A stretch of 64,000 nucleotides of DNA from contig JBBBDQ010000307.1 in NCBI GenBank assembly GCA_037127315.1, forward strand, positions 2,467,001-2,531,000, in the 5' to 3' direction. The notes beneath the pieces were generated by a model, which was not told the DNA's origin, did no database searches, and worked only from the letters and a program-made list of their open reading frames with translations. Below, one piece after another: positions 9,673 to 20,704 of the stretch. The translations under genes were made by a program, and so were the position numbers. Position 1 is the stretch's first letter; every line of letters starts with the position of its first letter. The stretch comes from Ascarosepion bandense (Eukaryota > Mollusca > Cephalopoda > Sepiida > Sepiidae).

Positions 9673-10249
9673 CTTTTATGAGTTGCTCTCGTGCCTTTTA
9701 TCGGGTAAGTTTTCGTATTTAAAAAAAAAAAAAAAACAAACTCCACGGCGAAACTTTTAATAAAAGTTGAAGAAACTAAGCAGCTTTTAGCTCCTTAAAC
9801 ATTGCTTCATGGAGGGGATATGATTATCTGAGAGCTGAATATTTTTTTTTTTCATAATTTAATGTGTTCAACTTTCTTTAAAACGAGCAACGCACCCAGC
9901 GGGCTAAATTTCTTCCACATGACCGGGTCACTAAGTACACACAACGAAAATTCATGACCTTACTTCCGAGATATGACACGCATTTAAGCCTGTTCGTACA
10001 GATCTTCTTAATCATGCCGACAATTGAAGAAACTTAGAGGAAAGATTCGCTTCGATGAGAGTTGGGTGGTACTTTTTGTGATAGCTTCAACCATTCAGAT
10101 TTTTTTTGTTTTTACATAAAAGTATGCGGCAAAAGTAAGGCCCTTTTTTTATTTTTTATTTTTAACTTTTATTGAACAAAAATAAGTTAGACTAGTTTAA
10201 AAGATAAATTATAAGTATGGTCGCATCAAAACATAATTTGCTACGATTT
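9673..10249. other. Unassigned AT-rich spacer
   Basis: No gene or repeat family was matched. A/T homopolymer runs occur at 9720-9737 and 9842-9852. Confidence 0.4.
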
Positions 10250-10428
10250 TCATTCAGGACGTAGACGATCACGGCCATCCATGTCTTCCTGCTCCATGTA
10301 GCTCTCAATAAGTTTTGACGTTATTTCTCGCAAACCTGTTCTACCATCCATTTAATCAAGCTTATCAAGTATGTTGCCCACTGCTTTCTTCTGTCTTTCT
10401 TTCCTTCAAGGTTCTGGGCATAAACTGC
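10250..10428 (-). mobile_element. LINE-A 3' end fragment
   Basis: Minus-strand match to the final ~170 bp of LINE-A (plus reads CAGGACGTAGACGATCACGG, as at 5263 and 60778). Frames are broken. It ends where element B begins. Confidence 0.7.
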
Positions 10429-11005
10429 ATCCGGTAGCAAGACCTCTGATTGGGAGGTTGTGACAAGCATGGAACCACCTCTTAATTGCTGTTGTTCCCA
10501 GGTCCACTCTGACCATGAGTGGTAACATCGGTTAGGGTCCCAGCTATGGGCAAAGAGTTAACCCCCAAACTGGTGTCAGAACACTATGGAAGTATAAAAA
10601 TACAATTTTATATATATAGTAGCAGTATAGCCCAGCGTTGCTCGGGTGTAATGAAAGCTTTAAATCTAATCCATAGTCCTGGAGCTCAGATTCTTTGGTC
10701 GTTGGTACGAAAGACTAAAAAGCAATAGTTGTTTCCAGTTAAAGCGAAACCGTAGACTGAAAGAAAAATGAATGGATGTAAGTCAAATTTTGATTTCCTG
10801 GTATCGATATCAAATAAGTTTTTTTTCGTCGTAAACTGAATTTTGAAGGCTAAATAAGTCCACTGAGTAAATGGTATCATGGCTGAGACTAAGAACTACA
10901 ATTATACCTACTTAGAGCCAAACCCGAAGCAAAAAGTAAAATAAAAGGGCTGAAAAGAATACAGACATACAGGCAGATAAACAGACGCACACACAAATAT
11001 CTTGC

Positions 11006-11061
<56 letters not shown>

Positions 11062-11335
11062 CGATTTTCTGCACTATTCTAAGAACTGTAACCTTGAAAC
11101 TTCTGAATATCGTTTCTTATGTCTTTGTCTATGTGTGTATCAAATTTGATTAAAATCGGACCACTCCTTCTATAACCCGATTTTTTCGATTATGATTTTC
11201 GATATTTATTGGGGGTACCTCGACACAAAACCTAAGAACACTCGCAGAAACTTATAGTACAACTTTGTAAATTTTCAAGAAAATCGGTTCAGCCGTTTCG
11301 AAGTCTATAGGTAACGGGCAGACACACACAGTTCC

Positions 11336-11375
<40 letters not shown>

Positions 11376-11667
11376 TTTTATCGAGAAAAATATTACCAAC
11401 AATACATTTTTTAAAGAAAAAAACTATTACCATAACACGTTTTTGAAGGAAAAAAAATTATACTCAGAAAAAACATTTTTAAGACAAAACGAGAAGACAT
11501 TTTCAGTTTTCTAAAATGGAAAAAAAATAAAAACAAAAAATTTTCATTAAAATCTGACTAAATCAACCTTCTCACAATAACCGAACATTAAACAAATACC
11601 TTAAAACCTCCACCTTTTTGGCATTAAATAACCCACAGAGGTGTTGATATGCCGTTAAACAAAACTC
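10429..11667 (+). mobile_element. Element B, split by element R
   Basis: B is a ~545-bp non-coding element, seen uninterrupted at 20158-20704. Here its first part (GTTCTGGGCATAAACTGCAT to the AGTATAAAAATAC stretch, 10429-10617) and its second part (AATATTACCAACAATAC to the tail CATTAAATAACCCACAGAGG, 11373-11667) flank a later R insertion. The tail is shared with the 5S composites. Confidence 0.8.
10618..11372 (+). mobile_element. Element R, full length, inside B
   Basis: Begins (C)TAGCAGTATAGCCCAGCG and ends with CAGTTCCATTTATA and a TA run. It contains the family blocks AATCGGACCACTCCTTCTAT and TCGGTTCAGCCGTTTCGAAG. The latter resembles 3' ends of RTE-type elements widespread in invertebrates. 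An internal (TA)n array sits at 10998-11062. There is no coding sequence. It is the youngest layer here, as it interrupts B. Confidence 0.75.
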
Positions 11668-11883
11668 TAAACTCAAAAACATACAACAGATTAACCCAAG
11701 ACTTGTGGATGAAATTGACAAGACGAAAGCCGTCGACGGCTATGCAATCACAAAATCACAAGTCATCGTGAGCGAGGGTTTTAGCGTGTGGGCTTTCTCT
11801 AAACTGCTGATTACCCAAAGTTATAAGCTCTTTCCTAGAAACTTTAATAATTGATCAGTCAGATCTGGGCCCAAATGGAATCG

Positions 11884-12215
11884 ATCAGTTAAGGGCAATA
11901 CACGTGATACACGCTTGGGCAATCATGTCTCGAAAGAGACATGACTGACTGGGCTGAATATTTTTCCGTAGTAGGCTGCCATTCCAGTTAAATTCGTTGC
12001 ATTCACTTAGGCGCCAATATATTTGGTGAAGGTATCAATCCATCTCTTCTTCTCCCAGCTATGGGTTGAATAGAAGGACCGATTGAATTCTATAATCTTG
12101 ATTGGCAACCAGTCTACCGCAGAAACAAATGGCAACCTACCACGATGAAATCTTCTGCTAGTTACTCAGATTGAAAGAGACCTGATCACGTATGGCACTT
12201 AACTGACTGATTGAA
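11884..12215. repeat. Inverted pair of S1 3' ends
   Basis: A minus-strand S1 3' end (11884-11983, including CATGTCTCGAAAGAGACATG) is joined head-on to a plus-strand S1 copy that begins mid-element at 11984 and reaches TTAACTGACTGA near 12210. The two arms could fold together. The join lacks the S1 head. Confidence 0.65.
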
Positions 12216-12330
12216 TATAATAGACTGAAACGTGATTAAGGTTCCTACTGGGCATAAAGTGGGGGATCGGTTTTATATTGTTATGAAGTAATAAACTGAT
12301 GCCCCACTAATTACTACTTAATAATATTAC

Positions 12331-13373
12331 CCCAAGGCTCTATCCTAGGTCCTACGCTCTTTCTGATCTATATCAATGATCTCCCCGATACCATAAGATC
12401 ACAAGTAGGCATGTACGCTGATGATACCACAGTTTACTCTCGCCTCGATCAAAAATCTGGTGTTGGTGACAAGGCGAACCTCGCTGCCGAGCTTGAGAAG
12501 GACCTCCAATCAGTGGTGGATTGGGGTAAGAAATGGCTCGTAAAATTCAATTCTTCCAAAACGAAGCTGCTGTCAATTAACCACCACATACAACCTCACC
12601 TACCCAACCATTAGCATGGAACAGGCTTGCCTCCCAGAGAGTAAAACACTACACCTGCTCGGCCTGACACTCTCAGCGAACCTCAAGTGGAATGACTACG
12701 TCGAATCCATTGCTAAATCCGCAGCTATGAAAGTCGGCTCTCTGTGCAGGGCCCGGAAATTCTTTCCGCCTGAATCTATCCTGCAATTATATAAATCCAC
12801 CATCCGACCGTGTATTGAGTACTGCTGCCACATCTGGTCGGGTGCCCCTTCTATTCTCCTCGGGGTACTTGACAAAATACAGCGAAGAATCTGTAATGTG
12901 ATTGATACCGACTTGGCTGACCGCCTGCAATATCTCTCTCACCGGCGTGACGTGGCTTCCCTGTGCCTCTTCTATAAATACTTTCTTGGCTTCTGCTCTG
13001 ACGAAATGAAATCACTGGTGCCCCCTAGATGTGAATTTGCACGAGATACTAGATTGGCAACTAGGTCCCACCGTTTTACAGTGAAACCGATGAAATGTAA
13101 CCGCAATTTCTACTCCAACAGCTTCTTTCCTCGCACTTCCCTACCGCATGCTTGCTTCCCCGACGGCTACAACCTCCAGGAGTTTAAATGTAAGGTCAAT
13201 AGACACCTCCTAACACACAAACTCACACCCACTCTCTCCAACTCTCTCCCTATGTACATCCTAAGTCGTCTATCACCCTCCTTCTGACATTTCCTATAAC
13301 CAATCCTTCTATGTAACCCCCTGCGTTATAGTGGCAGTGGAATGCCTTGCTTGGGGTGACACGATTAAAAAAA
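12331..13373 (+). mobile_element. LINE-C, 5'-truncated, inserted in the tandem array
   Basis: Begins inside the reverse transcriptase domain and ends with GCCTTGCTTGGGGTGACACG and poly(A) at 13365-13373. The flanks are the two halves of the array's AATAATATtAC/ATCTC junction, so the array existed before this insertion. Confidence 0.85.
12334..13287 (+). pseudogene. LINE-C reverse transcriptase, C-terminal half, broken
   Basis: The frame opens with PQGSILGPTLFLIYINDLPD, the conserved motif upstream of the catalytic site, then MYADDTTVYS with the catalytic YADD at about 12409-12425. A TAG at 12612-12614 interrupts it; the same frame resumes at 12616 region with WNDYVESIAKSAAMKVGSLC, RPCIEYCCHIWSGAPS, GVLDKIQRRICNVID and HRRDVASLCLFYKYFLGFCS. 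The last part NFYSNSFFPRTSLPHACFPD has lost several residues around the usual RLWNSLP. Enzyme role: target-primed reverse transcription of LINE RNA. N-terminal endonuclease and fingers are absent, so the copy is inactive. Confidence 0.85.
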
Positions 13374-13613
13374 AATACTGCATCTCTTCACCCTTTGCCT
13401 ATGAGTTAAATAACAGGGTAGATTGGGTTCTATAGCCTTGGCTGGCAAGCAGTCTGCCGCAGAAAATAATGGTAACCTACTGCGGGAAAAGCTTGTCCAG
13501 TTAGTTATGTCTTTTTCGAGACATGATCGCCCATGCGTGTATCACGTATGGCATTTAACTGACTGACTGAATATAATAGTTGGAAAAATGATTAAGGCTT
13601 CCACTGAGCATAA

Positions 13614-13664
13614 AGTGGGGGATCAGTTTTCTATCGTTATGAAGTAATAAACTGATCCCCCACT
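13614..13664. repeat. Perfect 16-bp hairpin in array spacer
   Basis: AGTGGGGGATCAGTTT at 13614-13629 is repeated as AAACTGATCCCCCACT at 13649-13664 with a 19-nt loop. The same hairpin, with a few mismatches, lies in the spacers near 12258-12315 and 13925-13977. Confidence 0.9.
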
Positions 13665-14229
13665 AATTACTACTTAATAATATAATACATCTCTTCTCCC
13701 TCTACCTATGAGCCAAATAACAAGGCAGATTGAGTCCTATAGCCTTGGCTGGCAACCAGTCTACCGCAGAAAGCAATAGCAACCTACTGCAGAATAATCT
13801 TCTGTCCAGTCAGTCATGTCTCTTTCGAGACATGATCGCCCAAGCGTGTATCACGTATTTCACTTAACTGACTGACTGACTGAATATAATAATTGGACTC
13901 ATGATTAAATCTTCCACTGGTCATAAAGTGGGGGATTTATTTTCTATTGTTATGAAGTAATAAATTGATCCCCCACTAATTACTACTTAATAATATAATA
14001 CATCTCTTCTCCCTCTACCTATGAGCCAAATAACAGGGCAGATTGGGTTCTATAGTCTTGGATGGCAAACAGTCTGCCGCAGAAAATAATGGTAATCTAC
14101 TGCGGGAAAATCTTGTCTCGTCAGTTATGTCTTTTTCGAGACATGATCGCCCATGTGTGTATCACAGATGGCACTTGACTGACTGAGTAAATAAGCGACA
14201 ATGCTTCCTCAATTCAGAGTTGAAGTAAA

Positions 14230-14745
14230 TGTAAATTCTATGCTAAGTTTTTTTTTCTTTAACATTTCTTGCTTGTGGAACTCACTTCCTTGCTTCCCAG
14301 TCAAATTTGATCTTCAAAAATATGTCATTACTTAGTTGTTTAATTCTTGTCCTCTTTCTTTAACAGCGGTTTTTCTCATATTCTTTAATTCTTAGTAACC
14401 TCTTGCGTCCCAGTGATTTTATTGCCTTGCTTGAGAGTGAAAAGATTGAAAAAAAAATTCACTGAGCAAAATTTATAGATGTTTTCATGGTATGTGTTCT
14501 GACGAGTTGAGTTCCCTGGTTAGACCGGTTCTGACCTTTGTAGCTGGGTCGCACCTCGTAAATAAATCTTCAACATTTTCATTCCATTTGTGTCCCAATA
14601 GAAAGGAGTAAGAAGTTCGATTTGAGAAGCATTATCCCAAAAAACTGGTGTTTTCTAGAACAGATTCCCAGTAGGTTGTTTTCCTAATCACAAGATTCTT
14701 GCATTCTTCAAGACGAGGGTTAACGGTTAATTTTCGTACAAAAAC
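14230..14745 (+). mobile_element. Two LINE-C-like 3' fragments in tandem
   Basis: The first (about 14268-14455) has TGTGGAACTCACTTCC (the WNSLP-coding region), then TTGCCTTGCTTGAGAGTGAA and poly(A). The second (14466-14745) starts with TTTTCATGGTATGTGTTCTG (coding FHGMCSDELSSLV) and fades before the CT array. Both are degenerate and non-coding now. Confidence 0.6.
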
Positions 14746-14764
14746 CAATGAACTTCTCTGTAAC

Positions 14765-15945
14765 TATTTTCTCTCTCTCTAGCATTATTTTCTCTCTCTC
14801 TCTCAGCAGCTATTTTCTCTCTCTCTCTCTCAGCAGCTATTTTTCTCTCTCTCAGCAGCTATTTTCTCTCTCTTTCAGCAGCTATTTTCTCTCTCTCTCT
14901 CTCTCAGCAGCTATTTTCTCTCTCTCTCTCAGCAGCTATTTTCTCTCTCTCTCTCTACAGCTATTTTCTCTCTCTCAGCAGCTATTTTCTCTCTCTCTCT
15001 CTCAGCAGCTATTTCTCTCTCTCTCTCTCTCTCAGCAGCTATTTTCCCCTCTTCTTTCAGCAGCTATTTTCTCTCTCTCTCAGCAGCTATTTTCTCTCTC
15101 TCAGCAGCTATTTTCTCTCTCTCTCAGCAGCTATTTTCTCTCTCTCTCTCTCCCCCAGCTATTTTCTCTCTCTCTGCAGCTATTTTCTCTCTCTCTGCAG
15201 CTATTTTCTCTCTCTTGCAGCTATTTTCTCTCTCTCTTCTCTGCAGCTATTTTCTCTCTCTCTCTCTGCAGCTATTTTCTCTCTGCAGCTATTTTCTTTC
15301 TCTCTCTCTGCAGCTATTTTTCTCTCTCTGCAGCTATTTTCTCTCTCTCTCTGCAGCTATTTTCTCTCTCTGCAACCATTTTCTCTCTCTCTCTGCAACT
15401 ATTTTCTCTCTCTGCAGTTATTTTCTTTCTCTCTCTCTCTCTCTCTCTGTGCAGCTATTTTTTTCTCTCTCTGCACTATATTCTCTTTCTCTCTCTGTCT
15501 GTGCACCTATATTCTCTCTTTCTCTCTCTGCACCTATATTCTTTCTCTGTGCACCCATATTCTCTCTTTCTCTCTCTCTGTGCACCCATATTCTCTTTCT
15601 CTGTGTACCCATATTCTCTCTTTCTCTCTCTCTGTGCACCCATATTCTCTCTTTCTCTCTCTCTCTCTGTGTACCTGTTATTCTCTCTTTCTCTCTCTCT
15701 GTGTCTATATTCTCTCTTTCTCTCTCTCTCTTTCTCTGTGCACCCATATTCTCTCTCTCTATCTCTCTGTGCACCTATATTCTCTCTTTCTCTCTCTCTC
15801 TCTGTGCACCTATATTCTCTCTTTCTCTCTCTCTCTCTCTGTGCATCTATATTCTCTCTTTCTCTCTCTCTCTCTCTCTCTGTGTGCACCTATATTCTCT
15901 CTTTGTCTCTCTCTCTCTCTCTGTGCACCTATATTCTGTTTGTCT
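14765..15945. repeat. CT-rich array with CAGCAGCTATTTT then TGCACCTATATT units
   Basis: (CT)n runs of variable length alternate with a short spacer. From 14765 to about 15440 the spacer is CAGCAGCTATTTT or TGCAGCTATTTT; from about 15480 to 15945 it shifts to TGTGCACCTATATT or TGTGCACCCATATT. The gradual shift shows stepwise array growth. The long open frames here on both strands (Ser/Leu- and Glu/Arg-rich) reflect composition only. Confidence 0.95.
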
Positions 15946-16409
15946 AACCTTTTCTCACGCTCATAGAACACCACCTTGAGTGGCTCTTGGGTTTTGTATT
16001 GTGTGAACATTGTTGTTTACCAATTAACATTTCCGCACATGGCCGATCGTAACATCCAAAAGCGTTTACGCGGTCTTGTTGGCGCACTCTTGAAATCCAT
16101 TTGCTATTTTCAATGAAAATGTTCTAACAAGCAACATACTTTATTTCCGCCGGTTTTAACCTGACCTACCATGTACATTTGGACGTTTCATTCCCACTCT
16201 CTTTTTATTCCATTGGTAAAAAAGAAGTTCAATTCTTTCGCAGTGTAGTCATTTTATTTTATTTTATTCCCGAGAATATGCTTCCCTGTTCACTTTCATC
16301 TTAAGCTCTTCAAGTCTAGAGTCAACTGTTGTCTATCCTACACATCCTATAGTCTACAAATCTAACTTGCTCCTCTTGTGCTTATACAACAATCGAATTC
16401 AGTAATCTC
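15946..16409. other. Spacer with a weak LINE-C4-like fragment
   Basis: About 16290-16350 contains CTCTTCAAGTCTAGAGTCAA, similar to the LINE copy near 43780-43800. The rest is unassigned. CAATTAACATTTCCGCACATGG near 16021 and the related text near 16676-16790 hint at a duplicated flank, but I cannot define it. Confidence 0.35.
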
Positions 16410-16670
16410 TTGAGAGAGAGAGAGTGAGAGAGTGAGTGAGTAAGTGCAGAGAGAGGGAAAAGGTGCAGGGAAAGAAACTAGATGCAGAGAGAGAGAGCGA
16501 GACTGTAGGTGCAGTGAGAGAGAAGGTGCAGAGAGAGAGAGAGAGACAAAGTAGGTGCAAAGGGAGAGAGAGTAGGAGTACAGAGAGAGAAAGTAGGTGC
16601 AGAGAGAGAGAGAGAAGAAGAAGGAGGTCGCGTGAGAGAGAGGAAGGAGGCGCAGAGAGAAAGGGGTAGA
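16410..16670. repeat. GA-rich array with GTGCAGAGAG units
   Basis: Purine-rich on plus, the complement style of the preceding CT array: (GA)n runs separated by GTGCAG or GTAGGTGCAG. It looks like an inverted segment of the same repeat class. Confidence 0.9.
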
Positions 16671-16920
16671 TCTTGAGTCTTGTATTGGGTAAATACTTAG
16701 TAAACAAAATGCAACGGTATTCCATCACACACTATAACGCCACAGACGCTTGTTGTCGCCATGACACGCCTCCTCGGTTTTTGAATAGGAGTGGAGTTTA
16801 ATCGTTTTCTTTTACATATTTTTATGCTCTTTTACTCCACTGTTCTCTCTCTCTCACTCTCTCTCTCTCTCTCTTTGCTCTTATTTTCTGTCGCTCCCTA
16901 CTTCCGATTTTTTATCTGTC

Positions 16921-17246
16921 GCCCCCTGCTCCGGTGTTGCCTTTGTGTCGCCCCCCTGCTCCGGTGTTGCCTTTGTGTCGCCCCCCTGCTCCGGTGTTGC
17001 CTTTGTGTCGCCCCCCTGCTCCGGTGTTGCCTTTGTGTCGCCCCCCTGCTCCGGTGTTGCCTTTGTGTCGCCCCCCTGCTCCGGTGTTGCCTTTGTGTCG
17101 CCCCCCTGCTCCGGTGTTGCCTTTGTGTCGCCCCCCCCTGCTCCGGTGTTGGCCTTTGTTGTCGCCCCCCTTTGTCCGGTGTTGCCTGTCGCCCCCCCCC
17201 CCTGCTCCGGTGTTGCCTTTGTGTCGCCCCCCTGCTCCGGTGTTGC
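16921..17246 (+). repeat. 30-bp minisatellite, ~10 copies
   Basis: Unit CCCCCCTGCTCCGGTGTTGC plus CTTTGTGTCG, exactly 30 bp. Seven nearly identical units run from 16921 to 17130, then C-run length changes and deletions appear up to 17246. It is GC-rich and C-biased on the plus strand. It joins the 29-bp array with no spacer. Confidence 0.95.
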
Positions 17247-17249
17247 TCC

Positions 17250-18560
17250 GATATTCTCTCTTTCTCTTTTTGGTCTTGTGTTTTCTCTGTTTCTCTTTTT
17301 GGTCTTGTGTTTTCTCTGTTTCTCTTTTTGGTCTTGTGTTTTCTCTGTTTCTCTTTTTGGTCTTGTGTTTTCTCTGTTTCTCTTTTTGGTCTTGTGTTTT
17401 CTCTGTTTCTCTTTTTGGTCTTGTGTTTTCTCTGTTTCTCTTTTTGGTCTTGTGTTTTCTCTGTTTCTCTTTTTGGTCTTGTGTTTTCTCTTTTTGGTTT
17501 CTTCTGTTTTCTCTGTTTCTCTTTTTGGTTTTCTGTTTTCTCTGTTTCTCTTTTTGGTCTTGTGTTTTCTCTGTTTCTCTTTTTGGTCTTGTGTTTTCTC
17601 TGTTTCTCTTTTTGGTCTTGTGTTTTCTCTGCTTCTCTTTTTGGTCTTGTGTTTTCTCTGCTTCTCTTTTTGGTCTTGTTTTCTCTGTCTTTTTGGTCTT
17701 GTGTTTTCTCTGCTTCTCTTTTTGGTCTTGTGTTTTCTCTGCTTCTCTTTTGGTCTTGTGTTTTCTCTGCTTCTCTTTTTGGTCTTGTGTTTTCTCTGCT
17801 TCTCTTTTTGGTCTTGTGTTTTCTCTGCTTCTCTTTTTTGGTCTTGTGTTTTCTCTGCTTCTCTTTTTGGTCTTGTGTTTTCTCTGCTTCTCTTTTTGGT
17901 CTTGTGTTTTCTCTGCTTCTCTTTTTGGTCTTGTGTTTTCTCTGCTTCTCTTTTTGGTCTTGTGTTTTCTCTGCTTCTCTTTTTGGTCTTGTGTTTTCTC
18001 TGCTTCTCTTTTTGGTCTTGTGTTCTCTCTGCTTCTCTTTTTGGTCTTGTGTTCTTTTCTCTGCTTCTCTTTTTGGTCTTGTGTTTTCTCTGCTTCTCTT
18101 TTTGGTCTTGTGTTTTCTCTGCTTCTCTTTTTGGTCTTGTGTTCTCTCTGCTTCTCTTTTTGGTCTTGTGTTCTCTCTGCTTCTCTTTTTGGTCTTGTGT
18201 TCTCTCTGCTTCTCTTTTTGGTCTTGTGTTCTCTCTGCTTCTCTTTTTGGTCTTGTGTTCTCTCTGCTTCTCTTTTTGGTCTTGTGTTCTCTCTGCTTCT
18301 CTTTTTGGTCTTGTGTTCTCTCTGCTTCTCTTTTTGGTCTTGTGTTCTCTCTGCTTCTCTTTTTGGTCTTGTGTTCTCTCTGCTTCTCTTTTTGGTCTTG
18401 TGTTCTCTCTGCTTCTCTTTTTGGTCTTGTGTTCTCTCTGCTTCTCTTTTTGGTCTTGTGTTCTCTCTGCTTCTCTTTTTGGTCTTGTGTTCTCTCTGCT
18501 TCTCTTTTTGGTCTTGTGTTCTCTCTGCTTCTCTTTTTGGTCTTGTATTCTCTCTCTTTC
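17250..18560 (+). repeat. 29-bp minisatellite, ~45 copies in three phases
   Basis: The unit is TCTCTTTTTGGTCTTGTGTT plus a variable TTCTCTGTT part. Copies to about 17625 carry TTTTCTCTGTTTC, copies 17630-18120 carry TTTTCTCTGCTTC, and copies from about 18130 carry TCTCTCTGCTTC, so sequence variants are clustered along the array. Because the unit lacks stops and 29 is not a multiple of three, all three plus frames and one minus frame stay open for over 550 codons; I do not call these genes. Confidence 0.95.
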
Positions 18561-18841
18561 ACTTTTTGCTTTTAGTTTCTCTTTCTCTTTTTCTCTATTC
18601 TTTTTTCTCTCTGTATTTAATTTTATTTTCTTTCTCTTTACCTCTCTGCCTTCGCTTTCTCTCTCTCTCTCAATGTTTTTGCTTTCTCTTTTTCACTGTC
18701 TTTCTCTCTTCTCTTTCCTTCCATCCATGTGTAATTCAACTGGGTCACGCAAAAGGATCTACTCTTCTCGCGATATGTCAACCGTGACCAGACATTAGGC
18801 AGGTGAGAAGGAAGACCTAAAGAAAGGAATGAAACACACAA

Positions 18842-18879
<38 letters not shown>

Positions 18880-19405
18880 CGCCACGTGTGTTATATGTCA
18901 GATACGTTGTCATTACTAACCTTTTCTCGTATTTTTATTGCTAAAATCCGATCTTAGTTTTGTTTTTTCGTTTTCTATTTTTTTTTATTCAAGCCAAAAA
19001 AACAGAAGTTAACGCAGGTGTTAGTGTATGTCTCTTTGAATAGTTTCGGATTTGTGCGTGTGTGTAAATGCACACCTGTATCCACAGGTATAGGCTTGCA
19101 TACTTGTATTGACAGCTTAGTCACAATGCGTGTACGCAGTGGTAGCATATTTACATGTCCGACCAGAAAATATTATAAACATTTTACTGTCATCTTTAAT
19201 TGTATTTTTTTTTTCTTAGATGGAAGGCTTCGTTATTTTTTTATTTTATATTTTTATTTTTATTTTTATTACTATTTAATAAATAAACCTTTTCGGGTTC
19301 ACGATTCTTTTAATGCATCTAAAAGTTACAGTTAAGATTCAAGTTGGATTTTATAGGTTTATAGAAATTAAATTGCTCAGTTTTGAATGGATTATTTTGT
19401 TTAAA
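18561..19405. other. CT-rich decay, (TA)n, then unassigned AT-rich DNA
   Basis: Degenerate CT/T-rich sequence continues to about 18720. (TA)n lies at 18846-18877. From 18880 to 19405 I see no gene or matched element. Confidence 0.5.
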
Positions 19406-19863
19406 CTAGCAGTATAGCCCGGCGTTGCTTGGGTGTAATGAAAGCTTTAAAATTAATCCAGGGTACCGAAGCTCAGACTCAGCCTAAAGAATATTTGTGT
19501 GAAGTTTGGTGAGAATCGGATAAAATTGTGGATTTGTATAACGGACATACAGACAGATAAACAGACACACATACAAACATCTTGCCTTATATATATATAT
19601 ATATATATTCTCGATTTTCTGCACTATTGTAAGAGCTGCAACCTTGAAACTTATGAATATCGTTTCTTATGTCTTTGTCTAAGAGTGTATCAAATTTGAT
19701 TAAAATCGGACCACTCCTTCTATAACCCGATTTTTTCGATTATCGATATTTATCGGGGGTACCTCGACACAAAACATTGCTAAAAACACTCGCAGACGCT
19801 TATAGTACAACTGTGTAAATTTTCAAGAAAATCGGTTCAGCCGTTTCGGAGTCTATAGGTAAC

Positions 19864-19903
<40 letters not shown>

Positions 19904-19926
19904 CCATTTATAAATAAAATTTTAGA
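19406..19926 (+). mobile_element. Element R, short form
   Basis: Starts CTAGCAGTATAGCCCGGCG and ends TTCCATTTATAAATAAAATTTTAGAT. It has the internal blocks AAGTTTGGTGAGAATCGGAT, GACATACAGACAGATAAACA, (TA)n at 19588-19609 and TCAGCCGTTTCGGAGTCTAT, then an (AC)n run. It lacks the ~170-bp middle piece present at 10618 and 49831. Confidence 0.85.
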
Positions 19927-20157
19927 TCTTGACGGCGATTGAGCGAGTGTGTTTTTTAGCTAAGTTTCGCGTACGGCTAATTTTTTCAGGTTCGTGTGTG
20001 GACTGAACAAACTATAGTAGCATTTTTCTTTTATCATTCTGCGAGAATTATCACTCTAGTATGAGTTCCCGGATTTATTTGTACAGCTAGTGTAAATTCG
20101 AAATTGGAAATTCGAATTCCAGTCGAGTTTCGCTACATTCACTTTCGCGCAGTATAT

Positions 20158-20704
20158 ATCTGGGTTCTGGGCATGACGGTAAACTACATCTGGCAGCAAG
20201 ATCTCTGATTGAGACGTTGTGAGGAGCATGAAACCGCATCTTAATTGCTGTTGTTCCCAGGTCTACCCTTACCCGCTGTGGTAGCACCTGTTAGGGTCCC
20301 AGCAATGGGCAAATAGTTAACCCCCGAACTTGGGTCAAAACATTATGAAAGTATAAAAATACATTTTTTATAGAAATATAGACATAAAAATAGACTTTTA
20401 TAGAAAAATATACAATTTTGAAAAAAATATATTACCAACAATACATTTTTTTTAAGAAAAAACTATTACCATAACACATTTTTGAAGGAAAAAAATTTTC
20501 AACAAAATATTTTTGAATACAAATCTAGAAGACATTTTCAGTTTTCTAAAATAAAAAAGAATAAAAGCCAAAAAAAAAAAATCATTAGACTCTGACTAAA
20601 TCAACCTTTTCATGATAACCGAATATTAAAATAATCCTTTAAAACCTCACCTTTTTGGCATTAAATAACCCACAGAGTTGTTGGTATGCCGTTAAGCAAA
20701 ACTC
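20158..20704 (+). mobile_element. Element B, uninterrupted reference copy
   Basis: Runs from TTCTGGGCATGACGGTAAAC to the tail TTTGGCATTAAATAACCCAC and a final AAAACTC. The middle is A-rich with repeated ACATTTTT motifs. There is no coding sequence. The preceding 20085-20157 holds a B-box-like ATTCGAATTCCAG and CACTTTCGCGC from an S1-like head, which may be a separate fragment or a fusion. Fixed ends and a 12-bp duplication around the 25911-26827 copy argue that B moves as a unit. Confidence 0.8.

Larger units (their letters stand above)
11984..14190 (+). repeat. S1-derived tandem array, ~310-bp period, split by LINE-C
   Basis: Unit = S1 body and 3' end plus a ~125-bp spacer absent from ordinary S1 copies. 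Unit starts (CATCTCTTC) at 13381, 13688 and 14001 give periods of 307 and 313. An earlier unit occupies 11984-12330. The spacer reads ...CATAAAGTGGGGGATC, then a hairpin, then CTAATTACTACTTAATAATA. A LINE-C copy (12331-13373) separates the first unit from the next. The last unit is cut near 14190. Confidence 0.85.

Noticed and set aside
12405..12430. CTGATGATACC as a hammerhead core
   Set aside because: It encodes the YADD motif of the LINE-C reverse transcriptase.
14748..15979. Ser/Leu-rich frames of up to 399 codons
   Set aside because: Translation of CT repeats in several frames at once; length varies only with repeat units.
16791..18798. Frames of 554-617 codons in both strands of the minisatellites
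   Set aside because: Stop-free 29/30-bp units keep every frame open. No start context, domain or codon bias.
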